A stretch of 64,000 bases of DNA from Halothiobacillus sp045689735 (lineage in GTDB: Bacteria > Pseudomonadota > Gammaproteobacteria > Halothiobacillales > Halothiobacillaceae). Below the pieces are notes generated by a model. It saw only the letters and a list, made by a program, of their open reading frames with translations, searched no databases and was not told the DNA's origin. The position numbers and the translations under genes are program-made. This document shows positions 16,937 through 26,192 of the stretch, piece after piece. The DNA lies in NCBI RefSeq assembly GCF_045689735.1, contig NZ_CP142685.1:1-64000 (forward strand). Reading direction: 5' to 3'. How positions within the stretch are numbered: position 1 is the first letter of the stretch; every line of letters starts with the position of its first letter.

Positions 16937-17089
16937 AGTTATTTACGCCGGTCGTTCGGGGTTGGGTGCAGCGGGTGCAAAAATTTTTTCGCCCGATTTT
17001 TCAACCCGGGTGAAGCGGTGGAATGGCCTGGCTTCGGCGGAGTCGGTTGGAGGCTCGTGTAGAATGCGCCATCCCGTTTCTTTCGATGG

Positions 17090-18661
17090 ATGATGCCCAT
17101 GCACGATCACCGCACCCTGCCCCGCCGCGCGCTGCTCAGCGTTTCTGATAAAACCGGCCTCCTGCCCTTTGCCGAAGCGCTGCACCGGCACGGGGTGGCG
17201 CTGATTTCTACCGGGGGCACCGCCACGCTGTTGCGCGAGGCCGGTTTGCCGGTGACCGAAGTGGCCGAAGTGACCGGCTTCCCCGAAATGATGGCGGGGC
17301 GGGTGAAAACGCTGAATCCGAAAATCCACGGCGGCATTCTGGCGCGCCGGGGCGTCGATGAGGCGGTGATGACCGATCACGGCATTGCGCCGATCGATGT
17401 GGTGGTGGTGAATCTGTATCCCTTCGCCGAAACGGTGGCCAGACCCGATTGCAGTTACGAGGAGGCGGTGGAAAACATCGACATTGGCGGCCCGGCGATG
17501 GTGCGTGCGGCGGCGAAAAACCATAAAGATGTGGCGATCATCGTCGATCCGGCGAATTATGATCGGGTCATTGCCGAAATCGAGGCGGGCGGCATCACCG
17601 GCCGCACCCGCTTCGAGCTGGCCGTGCAGGCGTTTGAGCACACGGCTCGGTATGACGGCATGATTGCCGACTACTTCGGCAAGAAGGTCACGGGCACCGC
17701 GTTTGCCCCGACCTTCAATCTTCAGCTGCGGCAGGCGGCGGTGTTGCGCTACGGCGAGAATCCACACCAGCAAGCGGCGTTTTATGTCGAGCACCAGCCG
17801 CCGGTGGGCAGTATTGCGGCCGGTGAGGTATTGCAGGGCAAGGCGCTGTCGTACAACAACATTGCCGATGCCGATGCCGCGCTGGAATGTGTCAAGCAGT
17901 TCGATGTTCCGGCCTGCGTGATCGTCAAGCATGCCAATCCCTGTGGCGTCGCGGTGGGTGCCGATTTAACCGTGGCTTATGATCGTGCGTATGCCACCGA
18001 TCCCACTTCGGCCTTCGGCGGCATCATTGCGTTCAACCGGCCGCTCGATGCACATACCGCGCGGATCATCCTCGAACGGCAGTTCGTGGAGGTCATCGTG
18101 GCCCCAGCGATTAGCGCCGAGGCACAGGCGGAGTTGGCGGCCAAGCCGAATGTGCGCGTGCTGGCGGTGGGTCAATGGCAGACTCCGGCACCGGCGCGAC
18201 TGGATTTCAAACGGGTGCATGGCGGGCTGCTGGTGCAGGATGAGGATGCGGCGCGCATCAGCGCCGCCGATTTGCGGGTGGTCAGCCAGCGGGCGCCGAC
18301 CGAAGCGGAGCTGCGCGATTTGCTGTTTGCCTGGCGGGTGGCGAAGTTCGTCAAATCCAACGCCATCGTGTACGCGAGTGGGGAGCAGACCATCGGCGTC
18401 GGGGCGGGGCAGATGAGCCGGGTGTATTCGGCGCGCATCGCGGCGATCAAGGCGGAGGATGCGGGCTTGCCGGTCGCGGGGTCGGTGATGGCCTCCGATG
18501 CGTTTTTCCCCTTCCGCGATGGCATCGATGCCGCGGCGGCGGTCGGCATTCGCGCGGTGATTCAGCCCGGAGGCTCGATGCGCGATCAGGAAGTCATCGA
18601 CGCCGCCAATGAACACGGACTGGCGATGGTGTTCACCGGCGTGCGGCATTTCAGGCACTAA
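17090..18661 (+). CDS. purH: Bifunctional AICAR formyltransferase/IMP cyclohydrolase
   Basis: Catalyses the last two steps of IMP synthesis. The 523-residue protein has the N-terminal MGS-like cyclohydrolase domain (RRALLSVSDKTGL, STGGTA, TGFPEMMAGRVKTLNPKIHGGIL) and the C-terminal transformylase domain with RYGENPHQ, the catalytic KHANPCG, DPTSAFGGI and KSNAIVYA, ending in GVRHFRH. The first three ATGs at 17090, 17093 and 17099 are all usable. A GGA at 17088-17090 gives the best spacing for 17099, so the exact start is uncertain. It is divergent from hvfA and is followed 3 bp later by rmuC. Confidence 0.96.
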   Translation: MMPMHDHRTLPRRALLSVSDKTGLLPFAEALHRHGVALISTGGTATLLREAGLPVTEVAEVTGFPEMMAGRVKTLNPKIHGGILARRGVDEAVMTDHGIAPIDVVVVNLYPFAETVARPDCSYEEAVENIDIGGPAMVRAAAKNHKDVAIIVDPANYDRVIAEIEAGGITGRTRFELAVQAFEHTARYDGMIADYFGKKVTGTAFAPTFNLQLRQAAVLRYGENPHQQAAFYVEHQPPVGSIAAGEVLQGKALSYNNIADADAALECVKQFDVPACVIVKHANPCGVAVGADLTVAYDRAYATDPTSAFGGIIAFNRPLDAHTARIILERQFVEVIVAPAISAEAQAELAAKPNVRVLAVGQWQTPAPARLDFKRVHGGLLVQDEDAARISAADLRVVSQRAPTEAELRDLLFAWRVAKFVKSNAIVYASGEQTIGVGAGQMSRVYSARIAAIKAEDAGLPVAGSVMASDAFFPFRDGIDAAAAVGIRAVIQPGGSMRDQEVIDAANEHGLAMVFTGVRHFRH

Positions 18662-18664
18662 ACG

Positions 18665-20209
18665 ATGGCCGCCCATCCCCTGCTGGCGTCGTGGCCCGGA
18701 TTCGCGTTCTTGGGCTGGGGGCTTGCGCTCCTCGCCAGCCTGCTTTGTCTGGTCATCCTCTGGCAGGGGCGGGTGGTTCGTCGGCAGCTTGTGTCCGAAT
18801 TGGCCGCATTGGGTGCCGAGCATGCCGCGCGCGGCGCCGAGCTTCAGGGACAGCTTGCCCGTGCTCAGGCATTGGCGGTGGAGTTGGCCGGGGTGCAGGC
18901 GGCCTTGCAGGCGGCGGAAAAATTGCAGGCAGCTCAGCGCAGCCAATTCGAGGCCGCATTGAACAAAGCCGAGGAGACCGAGGCGGCGTTGCGCGCCGCC
19001 TGGCAGGACGCCGCGCAGCGTCAGGTGGAATTGCAGGAACGACTGGTGCAGGAACAGCGTGCCGCCGCTGAAAAACTCGCCCTGCTCGATCAGGCGAAAA
19101 CCCAGTTGCAACAGGCATTTCAGGCGCTTTCTGCCGATGCGTTACGCGCCAATAACGAATCCTTTCTCAAGCTGGCCGGTGAGAATCTCGCCCGGTTTCA
19201 TACGCAGGCGACCGAAGATCTGGCGCAGCGTCAGCAGGCGATTAACCAGCTTACCCAGCCGATTCGTGAGCGGCTGGATGCGTTTGATCAGAAGCTCGGC
19301 TTGCTTGAGCAGGCGCGTACCCAGGCGTATAGCGCCGTCAATCAACAAATCAATGACTTGCTGCAAATTCATCTGCCGAAGCTGCATCGGGAAACCGCCG
19401 ATCTCGTCCGTGCCTTGCGTCAGCCGCAAACCCGGGGGCGTTGGGGCGAGGTGCAGCTCAAGCGGGTGGTCGAGCTGGCGGGCATGCTCGAACATTGTGA
19501 TTTTGCCGAGCAGGTGAGCCAGACCGGGGACGGCAATCGGCTGCGCCCGGATTTGATCGTGCAGTTGCCGGGCGGTCGGCAGGTGGTGGTGGATGCCAAG
19601 GTGCCGCTGCAGGCGTATCTGCAGGCGATGGAGGCGCCGAGCGATGAGGTCAGACAGGCCGCCCTGCTCGATCATGCCCGCCAATTGCGCCAGCATATTG
19701 CCCAGTTGAGCAAGAAGGAGTATTTCGACCAGTTCAGCCCGACGCCGGAATTTGTGGTGCTGTTCGTGCCGGGCGAGGTGTTTTTCTCTGCCGCGTTGAT
19801 GCAGTCGCCGGATCTGATCGAGTTTGGCGCCGAAAAACGGGTGATTCCGGCCAGTCCGACCACGCTGATTGCGCTGCTCAAGGCCGTCGCCTACGGGTGG
19901 CGACAGGAGGCACTGGCGAAAAACGCGCAGGAGATGGCCGATCTGGGGCGGGATCTGTACGAGCGTATGGGGGTTCTGGCCGGGCACTGGCAGAAAGTGG
20001 GCAAGCATCTCGATCAGGCGGTGCAGAGTTTCAACCTGTCGGTGGGCTCGCTCGAAGGTCGCGTATTGCCCGCCGCCCGCAAATTCCGCGAGCTGGGGGC
20101 GGTGCGTAGCGATAAGGACGCGCTGCCGACGCTGGAGCCGTTGACGACCGATACCCGGCCATTGACCGCGCCGGAGCTCTCGCCGCCCGCCGCCGATCTG
20201 CATGAATGA
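18665..20209 (+). CDS. rmuC: DNA recombination protein RmuC
   Basis: RmuC family, a predicted nuclease-like protein limiting recombination at inverted repeats. The 514-residue protein has an N-terminal membrane helix (about 12-35), a long Ala/Gln/Glu-rich coiled coil (about 40-190) and the conserved domain with TRGRWGEVQLKRVVELAGM, RPDLIVQLPGGRQVVVDAKVPL and FVVLFVPGE, the PD-(D/E)XK-like region. It begins three bases after purH, so the two are probably co-transcribed. It is full length. Confidence 0.92.
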   Translation: MAAHPLLASWPGFAFLGWGLALLASLLCLVILWQGRVVRRQLVSELAALGAEHAARGAELQGQLARAQALAVELAGVQAALQAAEKLQAAQRSQFEAALNKAEETEAALRAAWQDAAQRQVELQERLVQEQRAAAEKLALLDQAKTQLQQAFQALSADALRANNESFLKLAGENLARFHTQATEDLAQRQQAINQLTQPIRERLDAFDQKLGLLEQARTQAYSAVNQQINDLLQIHLPKLHRETADLVRALRQPQTRGRWGEVQLKRVVELAGMLEHCDFAEQVSQTGDGNRLRPDLIVQLPGGRQVVVDAKVPLQAYLQAMEAPSDEVRQAALLDHARQLRQHIAQLSKKEYFDQFSPTPEFVVLFVPGEVFFSAALMQSPDLIEFGAEKRVIPASPTTLIALLKAVAYGWRQEALAKNAQEMADLGRDLYERMGVLAGHWQKVGKHLDQAVQSFNLSVGSLEGRVLPAARKFRELGAVRSDKDALPTLEPLTTDTRPLTAPELSPPAADLHE

Positions 20210-20279
20210 GGCGGGGCGGGGAACCGCCATGCCCGCCGCGCATCCAACCCGTTCCGATTCCTGATTCACCGGAGATGCC

Positions 20280-21050
20280 ATGAACGCGCAAGAACAAGCC
20301 CTGCTCGACGATTTGCTGCGCAATTTACACACGGCGGCGCAACAAGTGTCGCCCGAAAGCCTCGATGCCGATGCCGCCGAGCAGATTCGGCGGGCGTTCG
20401 CGGCTGAGCCGAAACTGGCCTATCTGATCACGCAACGCCAGTTGCTCTTGCAGCAGGCGCTGCAGGCGGCGCAGGCGAAGATTCGCCAGCTCGAATCTGC
20501 CGCTGCGCCCGCCGCGAGCGGCAGTTTTCTGGGTATGCCGGCTGCGTCCCCGAATCCCCAGGTCAATCCCCAAGCTAATGCCCAAACCAACGCCTGGGGG
20601 CAGCCCCTGGGGCGTGCCCCGATGGCGGCAGAGCCTGCGCCCATGGCGGCCTCAATGGCCGCGCCGGGCCAGTCGGCGCGCAGTGGCCTGGGCGGTGGTT
20701 CCTTCCTCGGTACGGCGGCGGCGACGGCCACTGGGGTAGTGGGCGGTGCGTTGCTGTTCCAAGGGATTGAGCACTTGCTGGGCGGGGGCGGGTTCGGCGG
20801 CGGGATGGCTCAGGCGCCCGTAGAGGACATCACCAATGTCACCGAAAATTTTTACGGGAGCGATGCGGCGACCGATGGGGGACAAGGCTGGCAAACCGCA
20901 GACTACAACGACCCTTCGGTGAACCCCCTAGATGACGGCAGCAGCGGGCTGGATTCTTCCGGCTGGAGCGATGCGAGTGACGACACCGGTAGCGGCGGTC
21001 TGTTCGACGGCCTGTTTGGTGGCGGCGATGGCGGGGATGATTGGGTGTAG
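20280..21050 (+). CDS. DUF2076 family protein
   Basis: A 256-residue protein of the DUF2076 family, described as periplasmic ligand-binding-sensor-like but functionally uncharacterised. The N-terminal 70 residues are helical (LLDDLLRNLHTAA, ITQRQLLLQQALQAAQAKIRQLE). A Pro/Ala/Met-rich low-complexity middle follows, then a Gly-rich hydrophobic stretch (GSFLGTAAATATGVVGGALLF, about 138-158) and an acidic Gly/Asp/Ser-rich tail. No classical signal peptide is seen. It has its own ATG after a 70-bp gap behind rmuC and is convergent with ung. Confidence 0.75.
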   Translation: MNAQEQALLDDLLRNLHTAAQQVSPESLDADAAEQIRRAFAAEPKLAYLITQRQLLLQQALQAAQAKIRQLESAAAPAASGSFLGMPAASPNPQVNPQANAQTNAWGQPLGRAPMAAEPAPMAASMAAPGQSARSGLGGGSFLGTAAATATGVVGGALLFQGIEHLLGGGGFGGGMAQAPVEDITNVTENFYGSDAATDGGQGWQTADYNDPSVNPLDDGSSGLDSSGWSDASDDTGSGGLFDGLFGGGDGGDDWV

Positions 21051-21096
21051 CGGAACCGAGCCGAGGTTGGATCGGGCGCCGTTCGGCCGCGCGATT

Positions 21097-21819
21097 TTAG
21101 GCCGGGCGCGTGTCGTCGTCCGTGCGCCAGTCGATCGGCGGCGTGCCTTGTTGGGTCAGGAAGGCGTTGATCCGTGAAAACGGGCGTGAGCCGAAAAACC
21201 CCCGGTAGGCAGACAACGGCGAAGGGTGCGCGCTCTGCAGGATCAGATGGCGGCCATCGGCATTATGCGGGGTGATGAGCGCCGCTTTGCGTTGGGCGAA
21301 TGCGCCCCAGAGCACAAAGGCCACGGGTGCCGGGCGGGCGGCCAGAGCCTGGATGGCCGCATCCGTGAGCTGCTCCCAGCCCTGATTTTGGTGGGAAGCC
21401 GGTGCGCCGGCGCGCACCGTCAGCACGGCATTGAGCAGTAGCACGCCCTGCTCCGCCCAAGCCGTGAGATCGCCGCTGCGGTTATCGATGCCGAGATCAT
21501 CACGCAATTCCTGAAAAATATTGATGAGCGATTTCGGCAAGGGGCGAACCGCTCGCCCTACGGAAAAACTCAGCCCCATCGCATGACTGGGCGTGGGGTA
21601 CGGGTCTTGCCCCAGAATCACCACGCGCACCGCCTCGAACGGGGTGTGCGCGAAGGCCGCCAGCCAGCGCGATTTTTCGGGCAGGATCGGCGTGCCGTTC
21701 TGCAACTCTTGGCGGAGAAATGTCCGTAGCCGCTCGAGCGACGGGCTCGCGAGCGTCGGCGCCAGCGCCTCTTGCCAGCCGGGCTCCAGCGCACCCGGCG
21801 GTGCCGCGCGGGTACTCAT
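21097..21819 (-). CDS. ung: Uracil-DNA glycosylase
   Basis: Family 1 enzyme that excises uracil from DNA to start base-excision repair. From the ATG at 21819 the protein has 240 residues, with the catalytic water-activating D72 in GQDPYPTP, the uracil-recognition region LLLNAVLTVR, and the DNA-intercalation loop HPSPLSAYRGFFGSRPFS. The ATG overlaps the pdxH stop as ATGA, so it is translated after pdxH. An open frame extending to 21924 lies within pdxH and is rejected. Confidence 0.96.
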   Translation of the reverse strand: MSTRAAPPGALEPGWQEALAPTLASPSLERLRTFLRQELQNGTPILPEKSRWLAAFAHTPFEAVRVVILGQDPYPTPSHAMGLSFSVGRAVRPLPKSLINIFQELRDDLGIDNRSGDLTAWAEQGVLLLNAVLTVRAGAPASHQNQGWEQLTDAAIQALAARPAPVAFVLWGAFAQRKAALITPHNADGRHLILQSAHPSPLSAYRGFFGSRPFSRINAFLTQQGTPPIDWRTDDDTRPA

Positions 21820-22481
21820 GGCATCAACCGTTCGATGCGCCAGCCATCGCCGTGCGGGCGGTACACCAGCCGGTCGTGCAGGCGGGAGCGTCGGCCTTGC
21901 CAGAATTCCCATTCGTCCGGGCACAGCCGGTAGCCACCCCAGGCGGGATTGCGGGGAATGGCTGAATCATCGGGATAGCGGGCGGCCACCTCGGCAAAGC
22001 GCGCTTCGAGGGCGGTGCGTGAGGCGATGGCCTGGCTTTGGATGGAGGCCACCGCGGCCCGTCGGGAGCTGGCCGGGCGCTGCTGGAAATAAGCTTCATT
22101 ATCCGCCTCGGACAGGGGTTCGATGCGCCCGGTCACGCGTACTTGCCGATCCAGCTCCGGCCAGTAAAACGCCAGCGCGGCAAACGGGTTTTGTGCGAGC
22201 TCCTGCCCTTTGCGGCTGCGCTGATCGGTGTAGAAGCACAATCCCCGTGCGTCGAGATGCTTGAGCAGCACGAAACGGCAGGAGGGGCGACCCTCGGCAG
22301 TGGCGGTGGCCAGACTCATCGCGGTGGCATCGAAATTGCCCGCCGCTTCCGCCTCACGCAGCCAGCGTTCTAGTTGCACATGTGGGGCGGGGTCGAGATC
22401 CCGCCGGTGCAATTCGCCGTGGGTAAAATCCCGCCGGGTGGCGCGGTGGTCGAATTCGCCTTGGGATGGATCGATCGGCAT
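21816..22481 (-). CDS. pdxH: Pyridoxamine 5'-phosphate oxidase
   Basis: FMN enzyme that makes pyridoxal 5'-phosphate from PNP or PMP. The 221-residue product has the family motifs RRDFTHGELHRRDLDPAP, RFVLLKHLDARGLCFYTDQRSRKG (FMN/PLP contacts), SIQSQAIASR and WGGYRLCPDEWEFWQG, ending in WRIERLMP. The start at 22481 is preceded by AGAGGA. The open frame continues upstream but without homology. It is the first gene of the pdxH-ung pair. Confidence 0.95.
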   Translation of the reverse strand: MPIDPSQGEFDHRATRRDFTHGELHRRDLDPAPHVQLERWLREAEAAGNFDATAMSLATATAEGRPSCRFVLLKHLDARGLCFYTDQRSRKGQELAQNPFAALAFYWPELDRQVRVTGRIEPLSEADNEAYFQQRPASSRRAAVASIQSQAIASRTALEARFAEVAARYPDDSAIPRNPAWGGYRLCPDEWEFWQGRRSRLHDRLVYRPHGDGWRIERLMP

Positions 22482-22576
22482 ACGCGATTCCTCTGAACGA
22501 ACACCGCTGCGGCGGTGGCTTATAACCGTGGTACACTGCCAGCGTTTTTCACTGCAAGAAATGTACACTGCCCGGC

Positions 22577-23212
22577 ATGAATAATGTCAACCTGCGCGTC
22601 TATTCGTTTATCGACTCGCTACAGCCTCAGTTGGCATCTTACCTCGCCACCTCCTCTCAGGGGTTTTTGCCTATTCCGGGCGATGCCTGTCTGTGGGTCG
22701 AGGTGGCGCCGGGCATGGCGGTGCACCGTTTGAGCGATATCGCGCTCAAAGCCACGAGCGTGCGTTTGGGCGAGCAGGTGGTGGAGCGTGCGTTTGGATC
22801 GATGGAAATCCACTACCGCAACCAGAGCGAAGTGTTGGCGGCCGGTGAAAAAATCCTCCAAGAAATCAACCATCAAGTCGAAGACCGGCTACCCTGCCGC
22901 ATTGCCTGGAAGGAAATCATCCGGGCGATTGCCCCCGATCATGCGACGCTGATCAACCGGCAGTTGCGCAAAGGCTCGATGCTCCTGCCGGGCAAGAGCA
23001 TGTTCATTCTTGAAACCGAGCCGGCGGGCTACATCGTGCAGGCCGCCAACGAGGCGGAAAAAGCTGCGCATGTCACCCTGATCGATGTGCGTGCCTTTGG
23101 CACTTTCGGCCGCCTCACCATGATGGGCAGCGAGGCCGAAACCGAACAGGCCATGTATGCCGCCGAAGCGGCAATCCGCGACATTAACGCCCGTGCCCGG
23201 GCGGAGACTTGA
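22577..23212 (+). CDS. Solitary tandem-BMC (bacterial microcompartment) shell protein
   Basis: A 211-residue protein made of two BMC-like halves. The first (about 35-100) contains ACLWVEVAPGMAVHRL, DIALKATSVRLGEQ and a FGSMEIHY strand. The second (about 125-207) has MFILETEPAGYIVQAANEAEKAAHVTLIDVRAFGTFGR-like BMC sequence, whose segment AFGTFGRLTMMGSEAE is typical. Tandem-BMC proteins form pseudohexameric trimers with a central pore in carboxysome or metabolosome shells. No other shell, encapsulated-enzyme or RuBisCO gene is in the window. The neighbours are pdxH (divergent) and selO (convergent). The BMC assignment is good; which compartment it serves is unknown. Confidence 0.78.
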   Translation: MNNVNLRVYSFIDSLQPQLASYLATSSQGFLPIPGDACLWVEVAPGMAVHRLSDIALKATSVRLGEQVVERAFGSMEIHYRNQSEVLAAGEKILQEINHQVEDRLPCRIAWKEIIRAIAPDHATLINRQLRKGSMLLPGKSMFILETEPAGYIVQAANEAEKAAHVTLIDVRAFGTFGRLTMMGSEAETEQAMYAAEAAIRDINARARAET

Positions 23213-23330
23213 ACAAGCGCTGATTGAATCAGAGCTGCTTTAAGCTGCTCCTCGACCGGACTGCCTAAAGTTCTCTCAAGATACCCAGTCCTTCCCCGCC
23301 CGCAGATCGATCCTCGATAGCCACGGGCGC

Positions 23331-24794
23331 TTATGTACCGCAGAAGGTCACAAAGGGGGCTGAGCCCTGATCCGGCGGCGGCCAGGCATACCGGGCGTGC
23401 GCCGGATGATCCTGAAACGGCGCGGTCACGGCGGCGAGCAGTGCATGGAATGGCGCAAAGTCGAGCCGTTCCGTGGCGGCGTGCACGGCATGCTCCACCC
23501 AGCCATTGCGCGGAATGATGCGTGGATTGCTGGCGGCCAGCCGCGCGACCGGGTCTGGCTCCTGCGCGATGCGGGCTTGCCATCGGTTCAGCCACGCCTG
23601 CATCTGCGCCGAGCGCGCCCAGGACTCGCGGAATGGGTGCGGACGGTCGCTGGCGATGGCGTGCAGCGCGCAAAATCCTTGGGTGAAATCGATCCCGCCC
23701 TGTTCGAGGCGGGATAAAAATTCCCGAATCAGTGGCTCATCCCCATCCTGCCGCGTGCTCAGCCCCAACTTGGCGGCAAAGCGCGCGCGCCACGCCTGTT
23801 CATAATGTGGCACAAAGGTATCAAGCGCGGCATAGGCCAGATTGGTGGCTCGGCTCGGCTCGGGATCGAGCAAGGGCAGTAGCGCTTCAGCCAATCGGGC
23901 GAGATTCCAGTGCATCAAGGCCGGTTGGTTGCCGAAGGCGTAGCGCCCGCCGCGATCGATGGAGCTGAATACCGCGCGCGGATCGTAGGCATCGAGAAAC
24001 GCGCAGGGGCCATAGTCGAGAGTTTCGCCCGCCAGACTGGTGTTATCGGTGTTCATCACCCCATGCACAAACCCGACCGCCTGCCAGCCCGCGACCAGAT
24101 GGGCGGATCGCTCGATCACGCGGTTCAGCCAGGCCAGATACGGGTTGGCTTCCGCGCGCGCGGCGGGATCGTGGCGATCGATGGCGTAATCGGCCAGGGC
24201 GCGCAGTCGGACGGTGTCACCCTGTGCGGCCCAAAGTTGGAGGCTGCCGATACGCAGGTGGCTTTGTGCCACCCGGGTGAGCACAGCGCCCGGCACGCGG
24301 CCTTGCGGGCGGTGGAGGGTTTCACCGGTCAGGACGGCGGCGAGCGCCCGGGTGGTGGGGATGCCGAGGGCGTGCATCGCTTCGCTGATCAGATATTCCC
24401 GCAGCACCGGGCCGATGGCCGCACGACCATCGCCGCCGCGCGAGAACGGTGTGCGGCCGGCGCCCTTGAGCTGAATATCGACGCGCTGCTGCGCGGTTGT
24501 GATCCGCTCGCCCAGCAGGATCGCGCGGCCATCGCCCAGCAGTGGCACGAAATTGCCAAACTGATGCCCGGCATAGGCCAGGGCAATCGGGTACGCATCC
24601 TCCGGTCGCTGGTTGCCGGAGAACAACATGGCGGCGTCGGTGGCCACGGCAGCATCCCAGCCGAGTTCGGTCGCCAATGTGGCGTTGAACGCGACCAAGT
24701 ACGGGCGGGGAGCCGGGGTGGGCTCAGCCTGGGCGTATTGCTCGGTGAGCGCGGCGGCGAGGCTGTGGCTGAGGCCGAGTCGGACGCCCGCCAT
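23331..24794 (-). CDS. selO: Protein adenylyltransferase SelO (YdiU)
   Basis: Pseudokinase-fold enzyme that transfers AMP to protein Ser/Thr/Tyr, linked to redox homeostasis in E. coli. The 487-residue protein has the family hallmarks AYAGHQFGNFVPLLGDGRAILLGE, DIQLKGAGRTPFSRGGDGRA, GVMNTDNTSLAGETLDYGPCAFLD and YAFGNQP. The C-terminus is FCGT; its Cys holds the third-from-last place that is selenocysteine in animal SelO. It starts six bases after the diguanylate cyclase stop (ATG at 24794), so it is likely in the EEP-cyclase-selO operon. Confidence 0.94.
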   Translation of the reverse strand: MAGVRLGLSHSLAAALTEQYAQAEPTPAPRPYLVAFNATLATELGWDAAVATDAAMLFSGNQRPEDAYPIALAYAGHQFGNFVPLLGDGRAILLGERITTAQQRVDIQLKGAGRTPFSRGGDGRAAIGPVLREYLISEAMHALGIPTTRALAAVLTGETLHRPQGRVPGAVLTRVAQSHLRIGSLQLWAAQGDTVRLRALADYAIDRHDPAARAEANPYLAWLNRVIERSAHLVAGWQAVGFVHGVMNTDNTSLAGETLDYGPCAFLDAYDPRAVFSSIDRGGRYAFGNQPALMHWNLARLAEALLPLLDPEPSRATNLAYAALDTFVPHYEQAWRARFAAKLGLSTRQDGDEPLIREFLSRLEQGGIDFTQGFCALHAIASDRPHPFRESWARSAQMQAWLNRWQARIAQEPDPVARLAASNPRIIPRNGWVEHAVHAATERLDFAPFHALLAAVTAPFQDHPAHARYAWPPPDQGSAPFVTFCGT

Positions 24795-24800
24795 CGCAGA

Positions 24801-26192
24801 TCAACGCAGCGCCATTTCGGTGCGGTTGCGGCCTTTGCCTTTGGCGCGGTAGAGCGCTTCGTCGGCGCGTGCCATGACCGCTTCACTGTCTTCCTCCGGC
24901 GCGAACTCGGCCACCCCGCAGGACAGGGTGATTTTCAGCGGTTGATCTTTGAACCGGAACGGCGTAGCGGCGATCTTTTCGCGGATGCGTTCGAGCACGA
25001 CGAAGGCTTGTTGCAGATTGGCGCGCGGCAGCAGCATGACGAACTCCTCTCCACCGTAGCGGGCAGCCATATCGACATCGCGGATCAAGTGATGCAGGGT
25101 TTTGCCGACGACGATCAGTGCCTTGTCGCCGGCCTGGTGGCCGTAGGTGTCGTTGACGCGCTTGAAGTGGTCGATATCCCAGATGGCAAGACACAGCGGC
25201 GTGCCTTCACGGCGCATCCGCGCGACTTCCAGGCTGAGGCGCTCATCGAAAGCGAGCCGGTTGGGCAGGCCGGTGAGCGTATCGCGCAGCATGCGCTGGG
25301 TGCTGGCCTCGAGTTGCTCTTGCAGGCTGGCGCGGCTTTGTTCGAGTTTCTGGATGCGCGCCCGCATGGCCTCGTTTTCTTCCTCGACTTCAGTCATGCG
25401 GGCTTCTTCGGTTTGCCGAAACCGGTCGATATGCTCACTGATTCGGGCAATTCGGGCGCGTACCGCTTTCTTCAGCTCCGCCAGATCGGTCGCCTTATCA
25501 ACGGTTTGGTCGATATCGGTGACTTGCGCCGTCACGGCCTTGTTCAGGGCGTCGTGTGCGGCGCGCTGGTTCTGAATATCCCCCAGATTCAATTGGGTGT
25601 GTTGATCGATTTCCCGCAGCGCATCCGTGAGCTGTTGCAAGAATTCCGCTAATTCGGATTTTTCATTTTCCAGGGCGCGGCGCATTTCGTTGATCAGGCA
25701 GGCGGCGCGATCGATCAGAATGGAATTGAGTGTGGTGTCGCGCGGATCGTTGATGATTTCCAGCAGCTTGGCACGCCGAGCTTCCATGAGATCGGTAAAG
25801 GCGATGCGTTCGAGCAGTAACGGGAGAAATTCACGCACGGCCGCTTTCTCGGTGCGGGCCTCGGGATCTTCGGTCACGGCCTGCTCATGCGGGTCCGGCG
25901 TGAGGTTCCGGGCTTCTTCGAGCCGAATAGCCTCGGTCAGCGCCTCGATTCCGGGTTGCAGCTTGTCGAGCGGGAGCGGGGCATCACCCGTTTGTCGCAT
26001 CAGGTCGCGCAGTGCCTGAGCCTTTGAAGCGAGGTTGGGGTAGGCTTTGTCGATGGCAAACAGCACCCGTCCCAGCAACGCACGCAGAAGCTGCTGCTGT
26101 CGCTGCTCGGTGGTTTCGAGCGCGCTGAACTCACTCAGCAGTTGTTCGTAGCGGGCGCGGTAATCGACGGAGGGTTTGGCCGTATCGCTCAT
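24801..26192 (-). CDS. Diguanylate cyclase with N-terminal helical domain
   Basis: Makes cyclic di-GMP. From the ATG at 26192 the protein is 463 residues. About 290 residues are helical and coiled-coil rich, with no membrane segment. The C-terminal GGDEF domain (about 300-460) has RDTLTGLPNRLAFDERL, the metal-binding DIDHFKRVNDTYGH, active site GGEEF and ADEALYRAKGKGRN. No EAL domain is present, and no clear RxxD inhibitory site stands immediately before GGEEF. The start overlaps the stop of the upstream EEP gene as ATGA. A longer open frame to 26516 runs inside that gene and is rejected. The input signal is unknown. Confidence 0.9.
   Translation of the reverse strand: MSDTAKPSVDYRARYEQLLSEFSALETTEQRQQQLLRALLGRVLFAIDKAYPNLASKAQALRDLMRQTGDAPLPLDKLQPGIEALTEAIRLEEARNLTPDPHEQAVTEDPEARTEKAAVREFLPLLLERIAFTDLMEARRAKLLEIINDPRDTTLNSILIDRAACLINEMRRALENEKSELAEFLQQLTDALREIDQHTQLNLGDIQNQRAAHDALNKAVTAQVTDIDQTVDKATDLAELKKAVRARIARISEHIDRFRQTEEARMTEVEEENEAMRARIQKLEQSRASLQEQLEASTQRMLRDTLTGLPNRLAFDERLSLEVARMRREGTPLCLAIWDIDHFKRVNDTYGHQAGDKALIVVGKTLHHLIRDVDMAARYGGEEFVMLLPRANLQQAFVVLERIREKIAATPFRFKDQPLKITLSCGVAEFAPEEDSEAVMARADEALYRAKGKGRNRTEMALR

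Noticed and set aside
23910..25652. A 580-codon open frame on the plus strand
   Set aside because: It is antisense to selO and the diguanylate cyclase, both of which have complete family motifs. Long antisense frames are expected at this base composition.
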